A DNA stretch of 64,000 nucleotides, from positions 638,377 to 702,376 of the forward strand of contig NW_025859999.1 in NCBI RefSeq assembly GCF_002878395.1, read 5' to 3'. A model generated the notes under the pieces. That model worked only from the letters and a program-made list of their open reading frames with translations, was not told the origin of the DNA and did no database searches. Below are positions 37,189-49,363 of the stretch, in pieces (position 1 is the stretch's first letter; each line of letters starts with the position of its first letter). The DNA is from Capsicum annuum. Taxonomy: Eukaryota; Streptophyta; Magnoliopsida; Solanales; Solanaceae. Position numbers and translations under genes: made by a program.

Positions 37189-40100
37189 TGTAATACCCCA
37201 CATTTTTGGACTAGAACAAAAATCTGTCATTCCTATGCATAGATGTTTCAAAATCCTCAAATCCTATGTAAATTTATTGTGTTAATCAATTATGTAGTGT
37301 GGGAATCTATTTTATCATGAATTTAGATCATATGGGTCCCGTGACTCAAGTACAAGTTGATGCTTTCATATTGTTTAAGTTTTAGTGAGCGTCAAAACTT
37401 GGGTCAACTTCAATCGACCATAACTCATTTTACATAATGAACTGGGTGTCTTACTATATATCAAATGAAATATCATTGAATTATCTTTCCAACGACATAA
37501 ATTTGACCTAAATTTGATATCAGAGCAAGAAGTTATACCCATTTTACTCGGCCATGTCAAGCTGGGAAACCCAGTGACGACATTTTGTGACATGACTTTA
37601 CACCCGTGATGACCTATCACCAATGTCATCAGCCTTGGGCAGATTTTCACCCTAGTGACGACATTTTGTGACATGCTGTTTTGCCTGTTATGGCCTATCA
37701 CCAAACTCGTCAACCTCAACTAGAAAACTAAGATTTTACCTTTTTATGACGACAATTTATGATGACCTATCACCAGTATGATAGCTTGTCATAAATGTTA
37801 TCAGCTATTTTTCCATGCAATTGAGGGATGTTTTAGTAAGGGTATTTTGGTCTTTTTCCTTCACTTCCCATGACTTATAACCCTCAAGGATCATATTATC
37901 TTCCATTCTTTTTAGTTAAATATCTCAAAAAGCTCTCTCATACACTCTCAACCACAAGATTAGGGTTTTCTCTCAACATTATCTCCTCAAGAGCAAGCCT
38001 AAGGAATTCTTCAAGAACCTTTAGAAACATTAGATATCTTTCAAGATTTAATCACTAAGGTATGAGTACTATTCATCCACGGATCCCTTTTATCCGTGGA
38101 GCTCAAGAACCATGTTTTAAAAAATAAATTATGATCTTTATTTTAATGTGTGATTATGTTCATATTGATGGTTGTTAATTGTGCTTCAAGATAGTATCTA
38201 AATGTGTTTCCAAGAAGTGTATGGGCATATTAGTTGGGAAACTATGAATTTGGATGGTTCAAGATTTCTAAATTTGTTAAGTACACCTATGCTCAATATT
38301 GTTCATGTAAGGTGTTTGATAAAATGCCTAGAATGATAAAAATCATGTATTATAACTTAGGGGTGAACTATATTAAAAATTCATCCTAGTCTATTATTTT
38401 CAAAGAGATCACTTGTCATTGTTGTGCAATATATGTGTTAATGGAATGTACATGATGATTGGAGAATGGATTCATAGTGTGTCTATATTCCTTCTATGCT
38501 ATGAAAAAGATCATGATTTTGAAGTATCACATGAGTGATCCCCAAATTATTACAATATGAACTAAATGTTACATGTTTTCTATTCCCTTATACTTAAATT
38601 GTTTCCATGCCAATGTCCTAAATAGTATATGTTGTTCGAATGCCCATGATATTAGAATATGAGATTTATGACTTTATTATACGTATTCCTATTCATGTTA
38701 GATATTATGATGACCATGTACTTCATGAAATCCTTCACTTATATATTATGGATTGTTATTGATGGTCATGTACTCAAGGATGTCAAGTTATGTCAGTTTC
38801 CTTCCATCGAGTCCTGGGGGTTCTTGTACCCAAAAAATGTAGCTGTGTTCCTAGAGCTATATCATGTTATCTCGATACTCTCAGTCAAGCCATGATCTAT
38901 AGAATTCAGTCAGAGATGTGACTCAGGAAAACTCAGTAATCTCAGTAGTCCAGTAATCTCAATAATCTTAGTGCTTAGTAACCTCAGCAACCTCAGCATT
39001 CACAGTTAATCTCAGTAACTTTAGTACTCTCAACCAGTCCTCAGAACTTAATACATTCCGTCAGTTATCGAAATCTGGTAAACTTAGTTTAGCTCTGCTA
39101 AACAATTCTACTAGAATCAGTCCAGTTAATCAGTATAGGTTCAGCTAATTAGCTTAGTTTATTTATTTAGTTTAGCTTACTTATTCAGTTCAGTGTCATT
39201 CAGATGGGAGTAGAAGTTAGCATTGAGTGAACCTAAGGATGGAAACTCATCTAACAGTTCAGGGTGTGATTCTTAGAAGTCATTCTTGTATTCTAGAACT
39301 ACGTAGCCAGTGTAGGTTGATACATCTTAACCTGCCAGATTAGGGTTGATAAGGTGGCTTAACCTGTCAGTTTAAGGTTTTTATTATTCTCATTTGAGTA
39401 CCTGCCAGATAAGGGTCACTCATAATTGTCCTTACTAGTGGCGCGGTATTGACATCCTTCAAATCAGGGGACATATTGGATCCCAGCTCAGCTATTATAG
39501 CATATATGGGAACATATCGGTTAAACAACTACCTCCCACAATTTTAGTTACAGATTTAGGACTGTCACCTACAGTCACCTAGTCTCAGTAAAAGAACTTT
39601 GATAGTTCTTCAGATTTTAGGACTGTCAAATACACTCAACATACAAATAGAAAGAACTTAGATAGTTCCTTTAGATTTGTGGACTTTCAGATACTGTTAC
39701 TTATGCTATCAGTTATATCAGTTCTCTGAACTCATGTATCAATCACATCAATTATCAGAATTTATGATATCAGTATTCACCTTTAGGACTGTCAAACATA
39801 GTAAAACATACCAGTTCTTCATAATTCAAACTATTAGAAATAGTTTTTTATCTATTTAGTATCTTAGTATTAGTACACTCATGTTGTCAGTATTCAGACT
39901 TAGTAGTCAGTATCTCCATGAGTTCAGTTACAGTTACGTATGCATGTATGTGTTCTCACGTTCATATTAGTTAGTATTGTTCATACATAAAACCCTTTGC
40001 ATTTAGCCTACCTCACTCGTATACTCAGTACATTTAGACGTACTGACGCATTTGTGCTATGGTTCTTTCTCTTATGTTACACCATAGGTTCAGAGGCACG

Positions 40101-40512
40101 TGATCCGATCAACAATAGAATTCCAGTCACAGTGTTGCAGTGTGTCCTCATCCATTCGAGGATGATATTATTTTATTTTATTTATTATTTCAGTTCAGTT
40201 TTTCTAGATGGAGTTATTTGGAAACATGTTCCATCAATTCCTTATTCAGGTAGTTTAGAGGCTTTCTACACTATAGCATGTCAGACAGTTATTTCAGATT
40301 TGTTTTGGTATTTATATACCATTTTCAGACATTATTCTTATCTGATGTTTTTATTTAGATTTGAACCTTATGGCCATTCAGTACATGTTTTATGTATTTT
40401 TATGTTATATTATGCAGTCTACAGGTATAGATATCAGTCATGGGTTAGCTTGTGGTCCTTCGAAGTCATGAGCACCGTGTAGCATTTCGATTCAGAAAAT
40501 TGGGGTGTTACA
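37189..40512 (+). repeat. 3' LTR of element A
   Basis: Starts TGTAATACCCC and ends GGGGTGTTACA, followed by the TAAAC duplication. Contains the same promoter/donor module: the donor-like CTAAG|GTATG has its GT at 38060-38061. Repeat units based on TGACGACATTTTGTGACATG start near 37576 and 37658. Confidence 0.92.
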
Positions 40513-40517
40513 TAAAC

Positions 40518-41536
40518 CATTGGTTATGAAATTCTAATAACTGAATAAACACGATTAAGAAGATATTTTAACATAACTAAGATGAGAAAAAAAAAAGAAA
40601 TTGTTTCAATAAAAGTAATGACAAAAAACTCAAACCATGTTGCGTATCTAATCTATTAAAGTGTCTACTAATAATGATGAGTTACGAAGACAACAACATC
40701 TTACTATAAAACCCACTAAAATAACAATCAGAATACAAACTAAAAAATGACTAATGTAAGGTCCTTGAATGATGAGGACTCACATAGCTAACTAAAAATC
40801 CTATAAAGATATCTATGTATAAGTCTGCGAGCATGCACATGAATCTATATCATAATAGGATATCACACAAACGAATGGTATGTGGTCAGTACTACACACT
40901 ATATTGACTATGTGAGATAGTGTCAATTACTTTATATCATGCAATGGACATTATTATAGAGAAAGGGCTAAGGTTTTGAAGAAGTATAAGTATTTGAGCA
41001 TGCACAAATCTAAATTGTAAAACATAAATATTTTTTATAATGAGTGCTAAAACAAGTCTAAAATATAAATTTGTAATGTCATAATCAATATATTATAAAG
41101 TAAATTATATATTGGGGATTTTATTACAACCAAAATAAAATATTTGAGCATCATGGACTCCAACGTACAACCTCAGTTTAATGGGTGGCCTATACCTTAC
41201 GAACTGGTCCCTTCGGGCCAAAGAGTCAACTTAACTGGTAGAGTAACTCTTATCATATGCTGGCAATTTAGTTTTAGGGATTACGTTGTCTAAACCCTTT
41301 TTATCTTATTTCTAAATACTACCTCAAACTAGAAATTTAGTACCATAGTGAATTGTAATTGTCGGACTTAAATTGGTCTTTAATGTATGTACAAGGTAAC
41401 AAGTCTAGTCAATAGTTGGAATGATATCTAAGTAATTGTAAGGTTCAAAAATATATGTAAGGTGATGAAATAAGGCCTCCTAGGTCTATAAGGAGCTATT
41501 AAGAATATTTGACCAAATATAGGGTATGTAAGGCCT
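40518..41536. other. Spacer with an inverted LTR fragment
   Basis: GTCCTTGAATGATGAGGACT at 40760-40779 is the reverse complement of the AGTCCTCATCATTCAAGGAC block in LTR C (53549-53568), and the following bases look like inverted U5, so an old minus-strand LTR fragment lies at about 40755-41000. The rest shows no gene. A tRNA-like A-box (AACTTAACTGGTAGAGTAA) at 41231 lacks a matching B-box. Confidence 0.4.
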
Positions 41537-42020
41537 ACTACTGTAAGACCCCACAAAATTTCAAGGTTTACTAAGGTATTAAAGCTTAAAAGGAAGTCCC
41601 ATACTTAGAAACTTTAGCTAAGTGTTTTCACTTAGAATCTTTTTAGCCTTCATAAGTTTGCAATCTTATTTCTCAAGTCATACCACCCTTAAATATAGAT
41701 CTTGAGTAGATTCATGATCAGCTATGTTAGTAGGTGTTCTCGGATGAGTTTTAGATTTTTCGTACTACGTTTAGATTATGTTTGACGTCTCAAAATAGTA
41801 TATCAACGCGATCTTAGCACACCACATTGCCTATCTCATTGGTTAACATTATTTCAGGTTACCAGTTAAAAGTAATGTGGCTCGACGCAATCATGACACG
41901 ATTCATTTGGTATCGTGTTGATGGCATTGACTCGCTGCGTCAACCACCGTGTCGGCACCCATTTTTCTATTCGTTAAAATAGACGTGACCCTAGGGTTAT
42001 TTTAATTTTTTTCCCACTCT

Positions 42021-42178
42021 TATATAAGCCTAAAACACTTGATTCAACCATATTTCATCCAAAGTATAGTGGTTTCTCTCAATTTCTCTCAAGAGCAAGT
42101 TTAGGATTTCCAATTGAAGATCCAAATTAAAAAAAATTCGACCTACAATCTTCGTAAAATCAAGAACTAAGGTATGTT
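42021..42178 (+). promoter_or_regulatory. Putative core promoter, leader exon and splice donor in LTR B (5')
   Basis: TATATAAG at 42021-42028; about 150 bases later CAAGAACTAAG|GTATGTTA with GT at 42172. The 3' LTR has TATATAA at 46867 and the GT at 47018. Confidence 0.55.
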
Positions 42179-43213
42179 AGATGTTGCTTGTTGGGTTCCT
42201 TCCACCTAAGAAGTTCAATAATGCTTTTCTAAATTCAAATATTATATATATATATGAGTTTTCATGTTTCATGTGAATTAAAATTGAAGTTCATGTTGTT
42301 ATTGAATTTTAATTCATGTTTTGTTTACAAAGTTCCAAGCTTTGATCCCAGTATGTGATATTTATGTGATGTTCATGATAAATCCCTTCAAGATGCATTT
42401 TGATTTGTGTAACCATGCTAATTAGGTTTATTGAATAAAGAATGCTCCTCATATGTTCGATAAAATGCATACGTGATGGAAATAGAGTCATTATAGCATG
42501 TTGACAAGAAATTCCTAATTGTTTATAAGTTAATGCATGCCAAGTGTTTGTTGAAAGGACTCCGTGAATGAATTATGATATGATGCATGCATTCCTACTC
42601 ATGTGCTTTCCTTATTGAATGAATTATGAGATAATAGTTTGTATTCCCTATACATTTACATGTTTAAGACTTCCAAGTGCTTGAAGAGATGCCTCATTAA
42701 TTTTTTTGTGAATGATAGCCTATTGCCATGTTATGTATGAGTTGTCCTGTCTTGTATTATTCATGTTATCAAGTCTTAGAGGTATTTATACCAGATAAAT
42801 TAGCTTCTTGTCTAGATCAAGAATCAGTTTCACGACAATCTCAATCTTGCGTGATTAGTAGTACTCTCAATCAGTTACAGAACTCAATAGAACTCAGATA
42901 GTTACAGAACTTAGGAAATCTTAGTAATCTCAATATTAATAGCATTCTAGCTTTAGTTTAATAATTTAGTTAGAACTTAGTAATATTCCATCAGTCAGAG
43001 GAACTCAGTGAATTCAATTTAGCTCAGTCAAACAAGTATGATCAGTAATAGTTCAGTCAAACCTACTATGAATTAGTAATTAGTTTAGTGTCTTCCAGTT
43101 GGGAGTAGGATTTAGCACCGAGCAAACCTAGGGATAGGGGCTTACCTAATAGATAGGACTGAGATCACTAGAAGTAATCCCTAAGTTCCAAAACTAGCTA
43201 GCTAGTGTAGGCA

Positions 43214-43760
43214 TGAGATGTCACCCGTTAGATAGGACTGACTTACTCGGGGATCACCTGTTATTACAGGACTGATCTCAGGGGTTACCCTCTAGATTAA
43301 GACTGACTCCATAGTAATTGGCTTTACCCGTGGCACGTTATTAACACCCTTTCAGCTGGGGTTATAGGTTGGACCCCACTAGTTCAGGTTTAGGCCATGT
43401 CGGTTAGATGACTACCTCCCATAGTCTCATCTTCATAATCAGTCTCAGTAAAAGAATTCAACTCAATAGCAAAAATTTACGACTATTAAATAAAGTCACT
43501 CATTAGTATTATCAATGGATTTAGAGATCACCTGCTAGATAGGACTGATCTCAGATTTAGTCATGCAGTATTAGTACTAGTACCAATAGATTTAGAGATC
43601 ACCCATTAGATAGGACTGATCTCAAATAGAGTTAATTACAAATAAGTACCATTAGATTTAGAGATCACACGCTAGATAGGACTGATCTCAGATACAATTA
43701 ATCATCTTCATTATCAATATAATCAGAGATCACCCATTAGATTATACTGATCTCAACCTT
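43214..43760 (+). repeat. Array of stem-loop units in LTR B
   Basis: Units of the form GAGATCACCCGYTAGATAGG + ACTGATCTC start at 43524, 43595, 43661 and 43726 (spacing 71, 66, 65). GAGATCA and TGATCTC are perfect complements around a 15-base loop. Three diverged units precede at about 43217, 43249 and 43283. The 3' LTR has the corresponding array with three clear units at 48549, 48620 and 48685. Confidence 0.8.
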
Positions 43761-44269
43761 AGCCAATCAAATATAAGTGTCAGTATACTCAGTTATTAGA
43801 AATCCAGTTATTAGAATTCGGTATTTAGTGTTCCTACGATTTCACTTATAGTTTGTGCATTCATGCATGTATCCTCATTCATTATACTTAGATTATTTAG
43901 TCAGTATTGTTCATGCATATGAACCCTTACATTTATACTTACCTTCTCTAGCATACCAGTACATTCCATCATTTTGACGTATACTTTTTTGGGCTATGCT
44001 ATTTTATACCATAGGTTCAGAAGCACAAGATCCAGAGCACCCTTAGTAGTTCAGATAATTTAGAGGCTTTTCAGAAAAATGCATCAGTATTCAGTATTTA
44101 CTTGTATTTTGGATATTTGAACCTTATGGAAAGCTTTTCGCTAGTTTTCTGCATTTTTACAGTCTATTATTTAGTGCTTAGTTAGAGATATTAGTCAAGC
44201 GTTAGCTTATGGTCCATCATGATTATGAGCATTGTGTAGCATCTGGGGTACCAGACTTGGGGCATTACA

Positions 44270-44493
44270 AACTTGGTATCAGAGTCTAAGATTCAAAAGT
44301 GTCCTATAGAGTTTGAAAAGCCGCATCTATTAGAGTCTTGTGCATGGGTGTGTTGCATGCCGCATTTATGTACAGGAGGCTATAATATGTTTTAGGTACA
44401 GTTTTCCTTCTTTCAGTATTCATGTCGTGTGAGTGAGCATGAGCTCAAGTTAAGACTGTTAGTCTAATCCATTATTTCTTTTATTTATAGAAT
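44270..44493 (+). promoter_or_regulatory. Primer site and leader of element B
   Basis: TGGTATCAGAG begins at 44274. The leader ends TTCTTTTATTTATAG (AG at 44489-44490), a splice-acceptor-like site three bases before the gag ATG. Confidence 0.75.
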
Positions 44494-45690
44494 ATGCCTC
44501 CTCATAGTGATAATGCCTGTAAAAATGATAACTAACCACCTCAGCCCGTAGATCTTATAAATGAGAATATGTCATATGTAGAGTTTTGGGCAGCTTTTCA
44601 GGTGCTAGCCCAAACGGTGACAACCAATGTTCTGGGTAACCATAAGGATACAAAGCCACTTTAGCAAGATGGGGATTGAGCCGTAGCTAGGACCAAAAAT
44701 TTTATTAGAATGAACTTGGCCGAATTCTTTGGGTCAGTAGTAGGTGAGGACCAACAACTTTATCTTGAGGGGCTAAAGAAGATCACCTAGATTATTCATG
44801 TATCTGAATAGGAGAGTTTAGAATTTTTATCCTATAGGTTGAAGGATGTTTCTCATGATTGTGTAGTGATGTGGAAGAAGAGTAGAGGGGAGGATGTAAC
44901 CCCCATGACTTGGTGGATATTTTATGATGCATTCTAAGATAAGATTTCCAACTTAAGATGATGGAAGCTAAGGTAAAAGAGTTTATGAACCTAAGGCAAG
45001 GCTCCATGATAGTGCAGGAGTATTTCCCCAAGTTTAGTCAGTTGTCTATGTATGTTCTCGAGCAGATGGCTAACCCTAGATCAAGCAGAAGTTAGTTTTT
45101 GACTGGTGTGTCAGGATTGGTGGTTAAGGATTGTAGGACTACTATGCTCAGTAGAGACATAGATCTTGCTATACTAATGATTCATGCTCAGTAGATTAAG
45201 GTAGAAAAAGCTAAGGAGAGAGAGGGAGAGTGAATAAGAAAGCCAGAACAAGTAGTTTTATTTTTTCTGAGCTAGGGTCGCAGGGTGGTAACCGTTCTCA
45301 CCATATTCAAAAGTTTTCAGTTCTAACTCCATCCTTACCTAGTGCACCAGTACCAGAGTTTGAGGATGGAAATATTGATGGGGCGCTAGGCTCCAAACCC
45401 CAGGGTAGTATGAGAAGTGAGCGTAACTATCTTCTTTGTGAAAAATGTTATCAGAACCACCTAGGTGCATGAAGAGCATGTAACGAGGTATGTTTTTTTT
45501 TAGGTAAGCTAGGCCAAAGGATATGGTAGTGTAGAGTGCTAGCTCAGAGTGGTACATATTTGCATCAGCAGGGTGCTACTTCCAATACCACTAGTAGCCT
45601 ACGTCAGAATAGATTTTATGCACTCCAAACCCGTTATGATCCAGAAAGATTCCCAAACATAGATTTAGGTACGTTATAAGTCCTTCATCT
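44494..45690 (+). pseudogene. gag: gag of element B, a diverged type
   Basis: Starts ATGCCTCCTCATAGT. The first frame carries, with stops, MSYVEFWAAFQVLAQTVTT, FIRMNLAEFFGSVVGEDQQL, YLEGLKKIT and LEFLSYRLKDVSHDCVVMW. The gag layout is as in A and D, but most residues outside the F.RMN block differ. A basic segment and ERNYLLCEKCYQNHLGA follow in another frame (45230-45472), then a decayed zinc knuckle near 45490-45530 (FFLGKLGQRIW-like). The gag end RFYALQTRYDPERFPN is at about 45613-45660. Frameshifts near 44935 and several Trp/Gln stops disable it. Confidence 0.75.
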
Positions 45691-46372
45691 TTATGATATG
45701 CATTATTAGATCCTTTGCTCTAATTTGAGCTTAAGTTTCAGCATGAGTTAGTTAGTAATGCTAGCAAATCAGTTTAGCAGTCAGACAGTCTAGTTTATAT
45801 AGTTTGTTTTCTCACCTTCCCATCTAGTCATATATCAGGAATCTTTGTAATGTAACTATTCCAAGATAGAACATCCTAGTAGTTATGAGTTCAGTTAAGT
45901 TCAGGAGTCATGTATTAGGTGCCTTGTGCATCACCTCAGTTTTCCTAGTATCTCAGTAAAATAAGCCTTCTTAGAGGGACATAATGTCCCAAGGGGTATA
46001 TACCCTATGATTCCCCATTTCTTTCATATCCTTAAGCCCATTCAGTTGCATGTTCAAATGTTCCTAAAAAAGTTAGTATCAGTTATCATTGCATATTAAG
46101 TCATGCATTCAAGAGTCAGCTCAGTCAGATATTTATTCATTACATATGCATGTTTTGTAGAAGAATCTCAGTTTATTAGTAATTTCATTCATGCATACAT
46201 GAGAATAGCTCAGTCAAGTATCCATGCATCAGATATGCATGTTTAGTATGAAATTTTAATATATTAGTAGTTCCAGTCATATAGTCATATTTTAGATGTT
46301 CATGTCCGATAAGTAAGTTCAGTCTATTCGTATTTTTTTTCTAGTCAGTCCCATTCGAGGACGAATGTTCCT
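45691..46372 (+). other. Non-coding region between gag and polypurine tract of B
   Basis: No pol homology. Contains TCATGCATTC at 46111, CATCAGATATGCATGTTTAG at 46218 and a CATTCGAGGACGAATGTTC dyad at 46352, next to the tract. Confidence 0.55.
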
Positions 46373-46385
46373 AAGGGGGAGATAT
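46373..46385 (+). promoter_or_regulatory. Polypurine tract of element B
   Basis: AAGGGGGAGATAT, directly before TGTAAGACCCC. Confidence 0.85.
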
Positions 46386-49363
46386 TGTAAGACCCCAAAA
46401 AATTTAAAGCTTTACTCAGTCCGTTAAAGCTTTAAAAGAGGTCCCAGACTTAGAAATTTAATCTAAGTGTTTACACTTAGAATATATTTAGCCTTCATCA
46501 GTTGGCAATCTTATTTCTCAACCCATACGACCCTTAAATGACAATTTTTAAGTTGATTCATGATCATCTATGTCAGTAGGTGTTCTAGGACTAGTTTCAG
46601 ATTTTTTGGAGCGCGTTTAGACCATGTTTGAGGTCTCAAAATAGTAGACCAATGCGATTTTGGCATACCGCGTCACCTATCACATTGGTTAACATTGTTA
46701 CAGGTTGCCAGTCAAAAGTACCGAGGCTTAACATGATCATGATGCAATGCTTTGGGTATTGTATCGATGCCATCGACGTGCCGCATCGACCTATGCGTCG
46801 GCACCCAATTTTCTAGTCATTAAAATAGCCGCGACCCCAGGGTTATTTCAATTTTTTTCCCACTTTTATATAACCCTAAAACACCTGATTCAACCATATT
46901 TTACCCAAACTACAGTTTTTTCTCACAATTTCTCTTAAGATCAAGTTTAGGGTTTCAAATTGAATATCCAAATTTAATAAAATTCCCCTGTCAATCTTCG
47001 AAAAATCAAGAACTAAGGTATGTTAGATGTTTATTCTTGGGTTCCTTCCACCCAAGAATGTCAAGAATTCTTTTCTAAATTCAAAAATTATATGTATTCA
47101 TATATATTTGCTTGACTTTTGGTCTACGGTCTTTCGACTTGAGCCGAGGGTCTATCAGAAATAGCCTCTCTACTCCCTTGGGGGTAGTGGTATGGACTGC
47201 GTACATTTTACCCTCCCCAGACTCTACTATTTGGGAATATACTGGGTTTATTATTGTTGTTGTTGAAAGATTATATATATTTATGAGTTTTCAAGATTCA
47301 TGTGAATTGAAATTGAAGTTCATGTTGTTATTGAGTTTTAATTCATGTTTTGTTTACTAAGTTCCAAGCTTTGATCCTAGTATGTGATCTTTATGTGATG
47401 TTTATGATAAAACCCTTCAAGATGTATGTTGTTTCATGTACCCATGTTAATTAGCTGTATTGAATAAAGTATGATTCCCATATGTTTGATAAAATGCTTA
47501 TGTGACGAAAATAGAGTGATTATAGCATGTTGACAAGAAATCCCCAATTCTGTATAAGTTAATTCATGCCAAGTGTTTCTTGGAAGGCCTTAGTGAATGA
47601 ATTAGGATATGTTGCATTCATTCCTACTCATGTGCATTCCTTATTGAATGAATTTTGAGATAATAGTATGCACTCCCTACACATTTACATGTTAAGACTT
47701 CCAAGTGCTTGAAGAGATGCCTCCTTGATTATGTTGTGAATGATAGCCTATTGCCATATTATGTACGAGTTGTCCTGACTTTTTATTTATGTTATCAAGT
47801 CATGGGGGTATTTATACCCGAGAAATTAGTTGATTTTCTAGATCTAGTGTCTATTTCATGATAATCTCAGTTATTCCATGATTAGTAGTACTCTCAGTCA
47901 GTTACCAAACTTAGTAGAACTCAGATAGTTACAGAACTTAGGAAATTCAGTAATCTCAGTATCAATAGCATTTCAGCTTCAGTTAGTAATCGATTCAAAA
48001 CTAAGTAATATTTTTTCAGTCAACGGAACTCAGCAAATTTAGGTTAGCTCAGTCAAACAAGTACGATCAGTAATAGTTAAGTCAAGCCTAGTATGAATTA
48101 GTAATCATTTCAGTTTCTTCCAGTTGGGAGTAGGATTAAGCACCGAGTGAACCTAGGGATTGGGGCGTACCTGCTCGATAGGACTGAGGTCCCTTGAAGC
48201 AATCCCTAAGTTCCATAACTATGTAGCCAACATAGTCATGAGATGTCACCCGTTAGATAGGACTGACATACTCGAGGATCACCCATTAGTACAAGACTTA
48301 TCTGAGGGATCACCCACTAGATTAGGACTTACTCCATAGCAGTTGTCTTTACACGTGGTATGGTATTAACACCCTTCTAGCTGGGATTATAGGTTGGACC
48401 CCACTAGTTTAGATTTGGGGCATATCAATTAGATGACTACCTCCCACTGTCTAAGCTTCAGAATCAGTCTTAGTAAAAGAACTCAGCTCAGTAGGACACA
48501 TTCAGGACTGTTAGATACAATCAATCATTAGTATTATCAATGGATTTAGAGATCACCCGCTAGATAGGACTTATCTCACATTTAGTCAAGTAGTATCAGT
48601 ATCGGTACCAACATATTTACAGATCACCCGTTAGATAGGACTGATCTCAGATTTATTTAGTCATGTTTATTATCAGTAAAATCAGAGATCACCCACTAGA
48701 TAGGACTGACCTCAACCTCTATCAATCAGATATTAGTATTAATAGACTCAGTTAACAGAAATCCAGTTATTAGAATTCGGTATTCAGTGATCCTACAATT
48801 TCAGTTGTAATTTGAGCATTCATACATCTATTCTCATTCAGTATACTCAAATTATTTAGTCAGTATTGTTCATGCATATGAACCCCTACATTTAGCCTTA
48901 CCTCCTATAGCATACTAGTACATTCCATCGTACTGACGCATACTTTTTTGCGCTATTGTGTTTTATACCATTAGTTCTAAAGCACGAGATCCAGAGCACC
49001 CTTAGCAGTTCAGATTCCGTCAGCAACATTAGACGTAGTAGTGAGTCCTCATCATTTGAGGATAATCTTTATTTTATTATTGCACTAGATTAAATATTGT
49101 AGTAGATAGAGTTAGTTGGGGACCTATCCCATCAACTCCACAGTGTAGACAGTTTAGAGGCGTTTTAGATAGTTGTATCAGTATTCAGTATTCAGTTGTA
49201 TTTCAGATATTTGAAACTTATAGTAAGTTTTCTGCTAGTTTTCTGCTTTTTTATAGTGTGTTATTCAATGCTCAGTTACAAATATCAGTCAAGGGTTAGG
49301 ATGTAGTCCTTCGTGATTATGAATACCATGTAGCGTCTGGGGTACAAAATTCGAGGTGTTGCA
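46386..49363 (+). repeat. 3' LTR of element B, carrying a SINE
   Basis: Starts TGTAAGACCCCAAA and ends GAGGTGTTGCA. It aligns with the 5' LTR along its length except for the SINE at 47102-47269, the extra 130 bases around 49021-49150 and one missing stem-loop unit. Confidence 0.9.
47102..47269 (+). mobile_element. TS-type SINE in the 3' LTR of B, plus strand
   Basis: GAGGGTCTATCAGAAATAGC, CTCTCTACTCCCTTGG, GGTATGGACTGCGTACATTT, CCCTCCCCAGACTC and a TTG tail at 47254-47265. The 5' LTR lacks it at the matching place (42240-42260), giving an empty site. ATTATATGTATTCAT (47087-47101) and ATTATATATATTTAT (47270-47284) are a likely 15-base target duplication with two differences. Confidence 0.92.

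Larger units (their letters stand above)
31394..40512 (+). mobile_element. Element A: complete gag-only LTR retrotransposon (TR-GAG type)
   Basis: 9119 bases with LTRs of 3312 and 3324 bases, a perfect 5-base target duplication (TAAAC), an initiator-Met primer site, a polypurine tract and an internal region of only 2483 bases. The internal region encodes a gag of Ty3/gypsy chromovirus type and then goes straight to non-coding sequence and polypurine tract, with no protease, RT or integrase. This matches the non-autonomous class described as TR-GAG. Movement would have needed enzymes from a relative; D in this window has similar gag, leader and tract sequences. Confidence 0.9.
41542..44269 (+). 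repeat. 5' LTR of element B
   Basis: Starts TGTAAGACCCCAC and ends GGGGCATTACA; followed by AACTTGGTATCAGAG. A TATA box TATATAAG is at 42021-42028, donor-like AAG|GTATG at 42172. A stretch present in the 3' LTR (about 49021-49150) is missing near 44050. Confidence 0.9.
41542..49363 (+). mobile_element. Element B: gag-only LTR retrotransposon (TR-GAG type)
   Basis: LTRs at 41542-44269 and 46386-49363, internal region 2116 bases. Flanking pentamers ACTAC and ATTAC agree at four of five positions. Primer site and polypurine tract are present; the internal region codes only for a gag. The LTRs are of another subfamily than A (start TGTAAGACCCC; U5 with GAGATCACCC repeats), and the gag N-terminal half differs strongly from A and D. 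The size difference between LTRs is explained by a SINE insertion in the 3' LTR, a deletion of about 130 bases in the 5' LTR and one repeat unit fewer in the 3' LTR. Confidence 0.88.

Noticed and set aside
36843..37193. 116-residue open frame before the polypurine tract of A
   Set aside because: Low-complexity, no homology to pol, and the frame is not kept in B or D; non-coding tail.
39997..40482. 161-residue open frame in the 3' LTR of A
   Set aside because: The frame lies in U5 sequence whose 5' LTR copy is interrupted; the protein shows no domain, and its residue bias follows the LTR's TCAGT-rich composition. Treated as a chance frame.
41215..41300. tRNA-like segment with AACTTAACTGGTAGAGTAA
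   Set aside because: The A-box looks tRNA-like, but no GGTTCGANTCC-type B-box or foldable acceptor stem follows. Probably a decayed SINE or chance; not called as a tRNA gene.
24733..47270. The four SINE copies as tRNA genes
   Set aside because: They carry TS SINE bodies with TTG tails, not cloverleaf-forming tRNAs.
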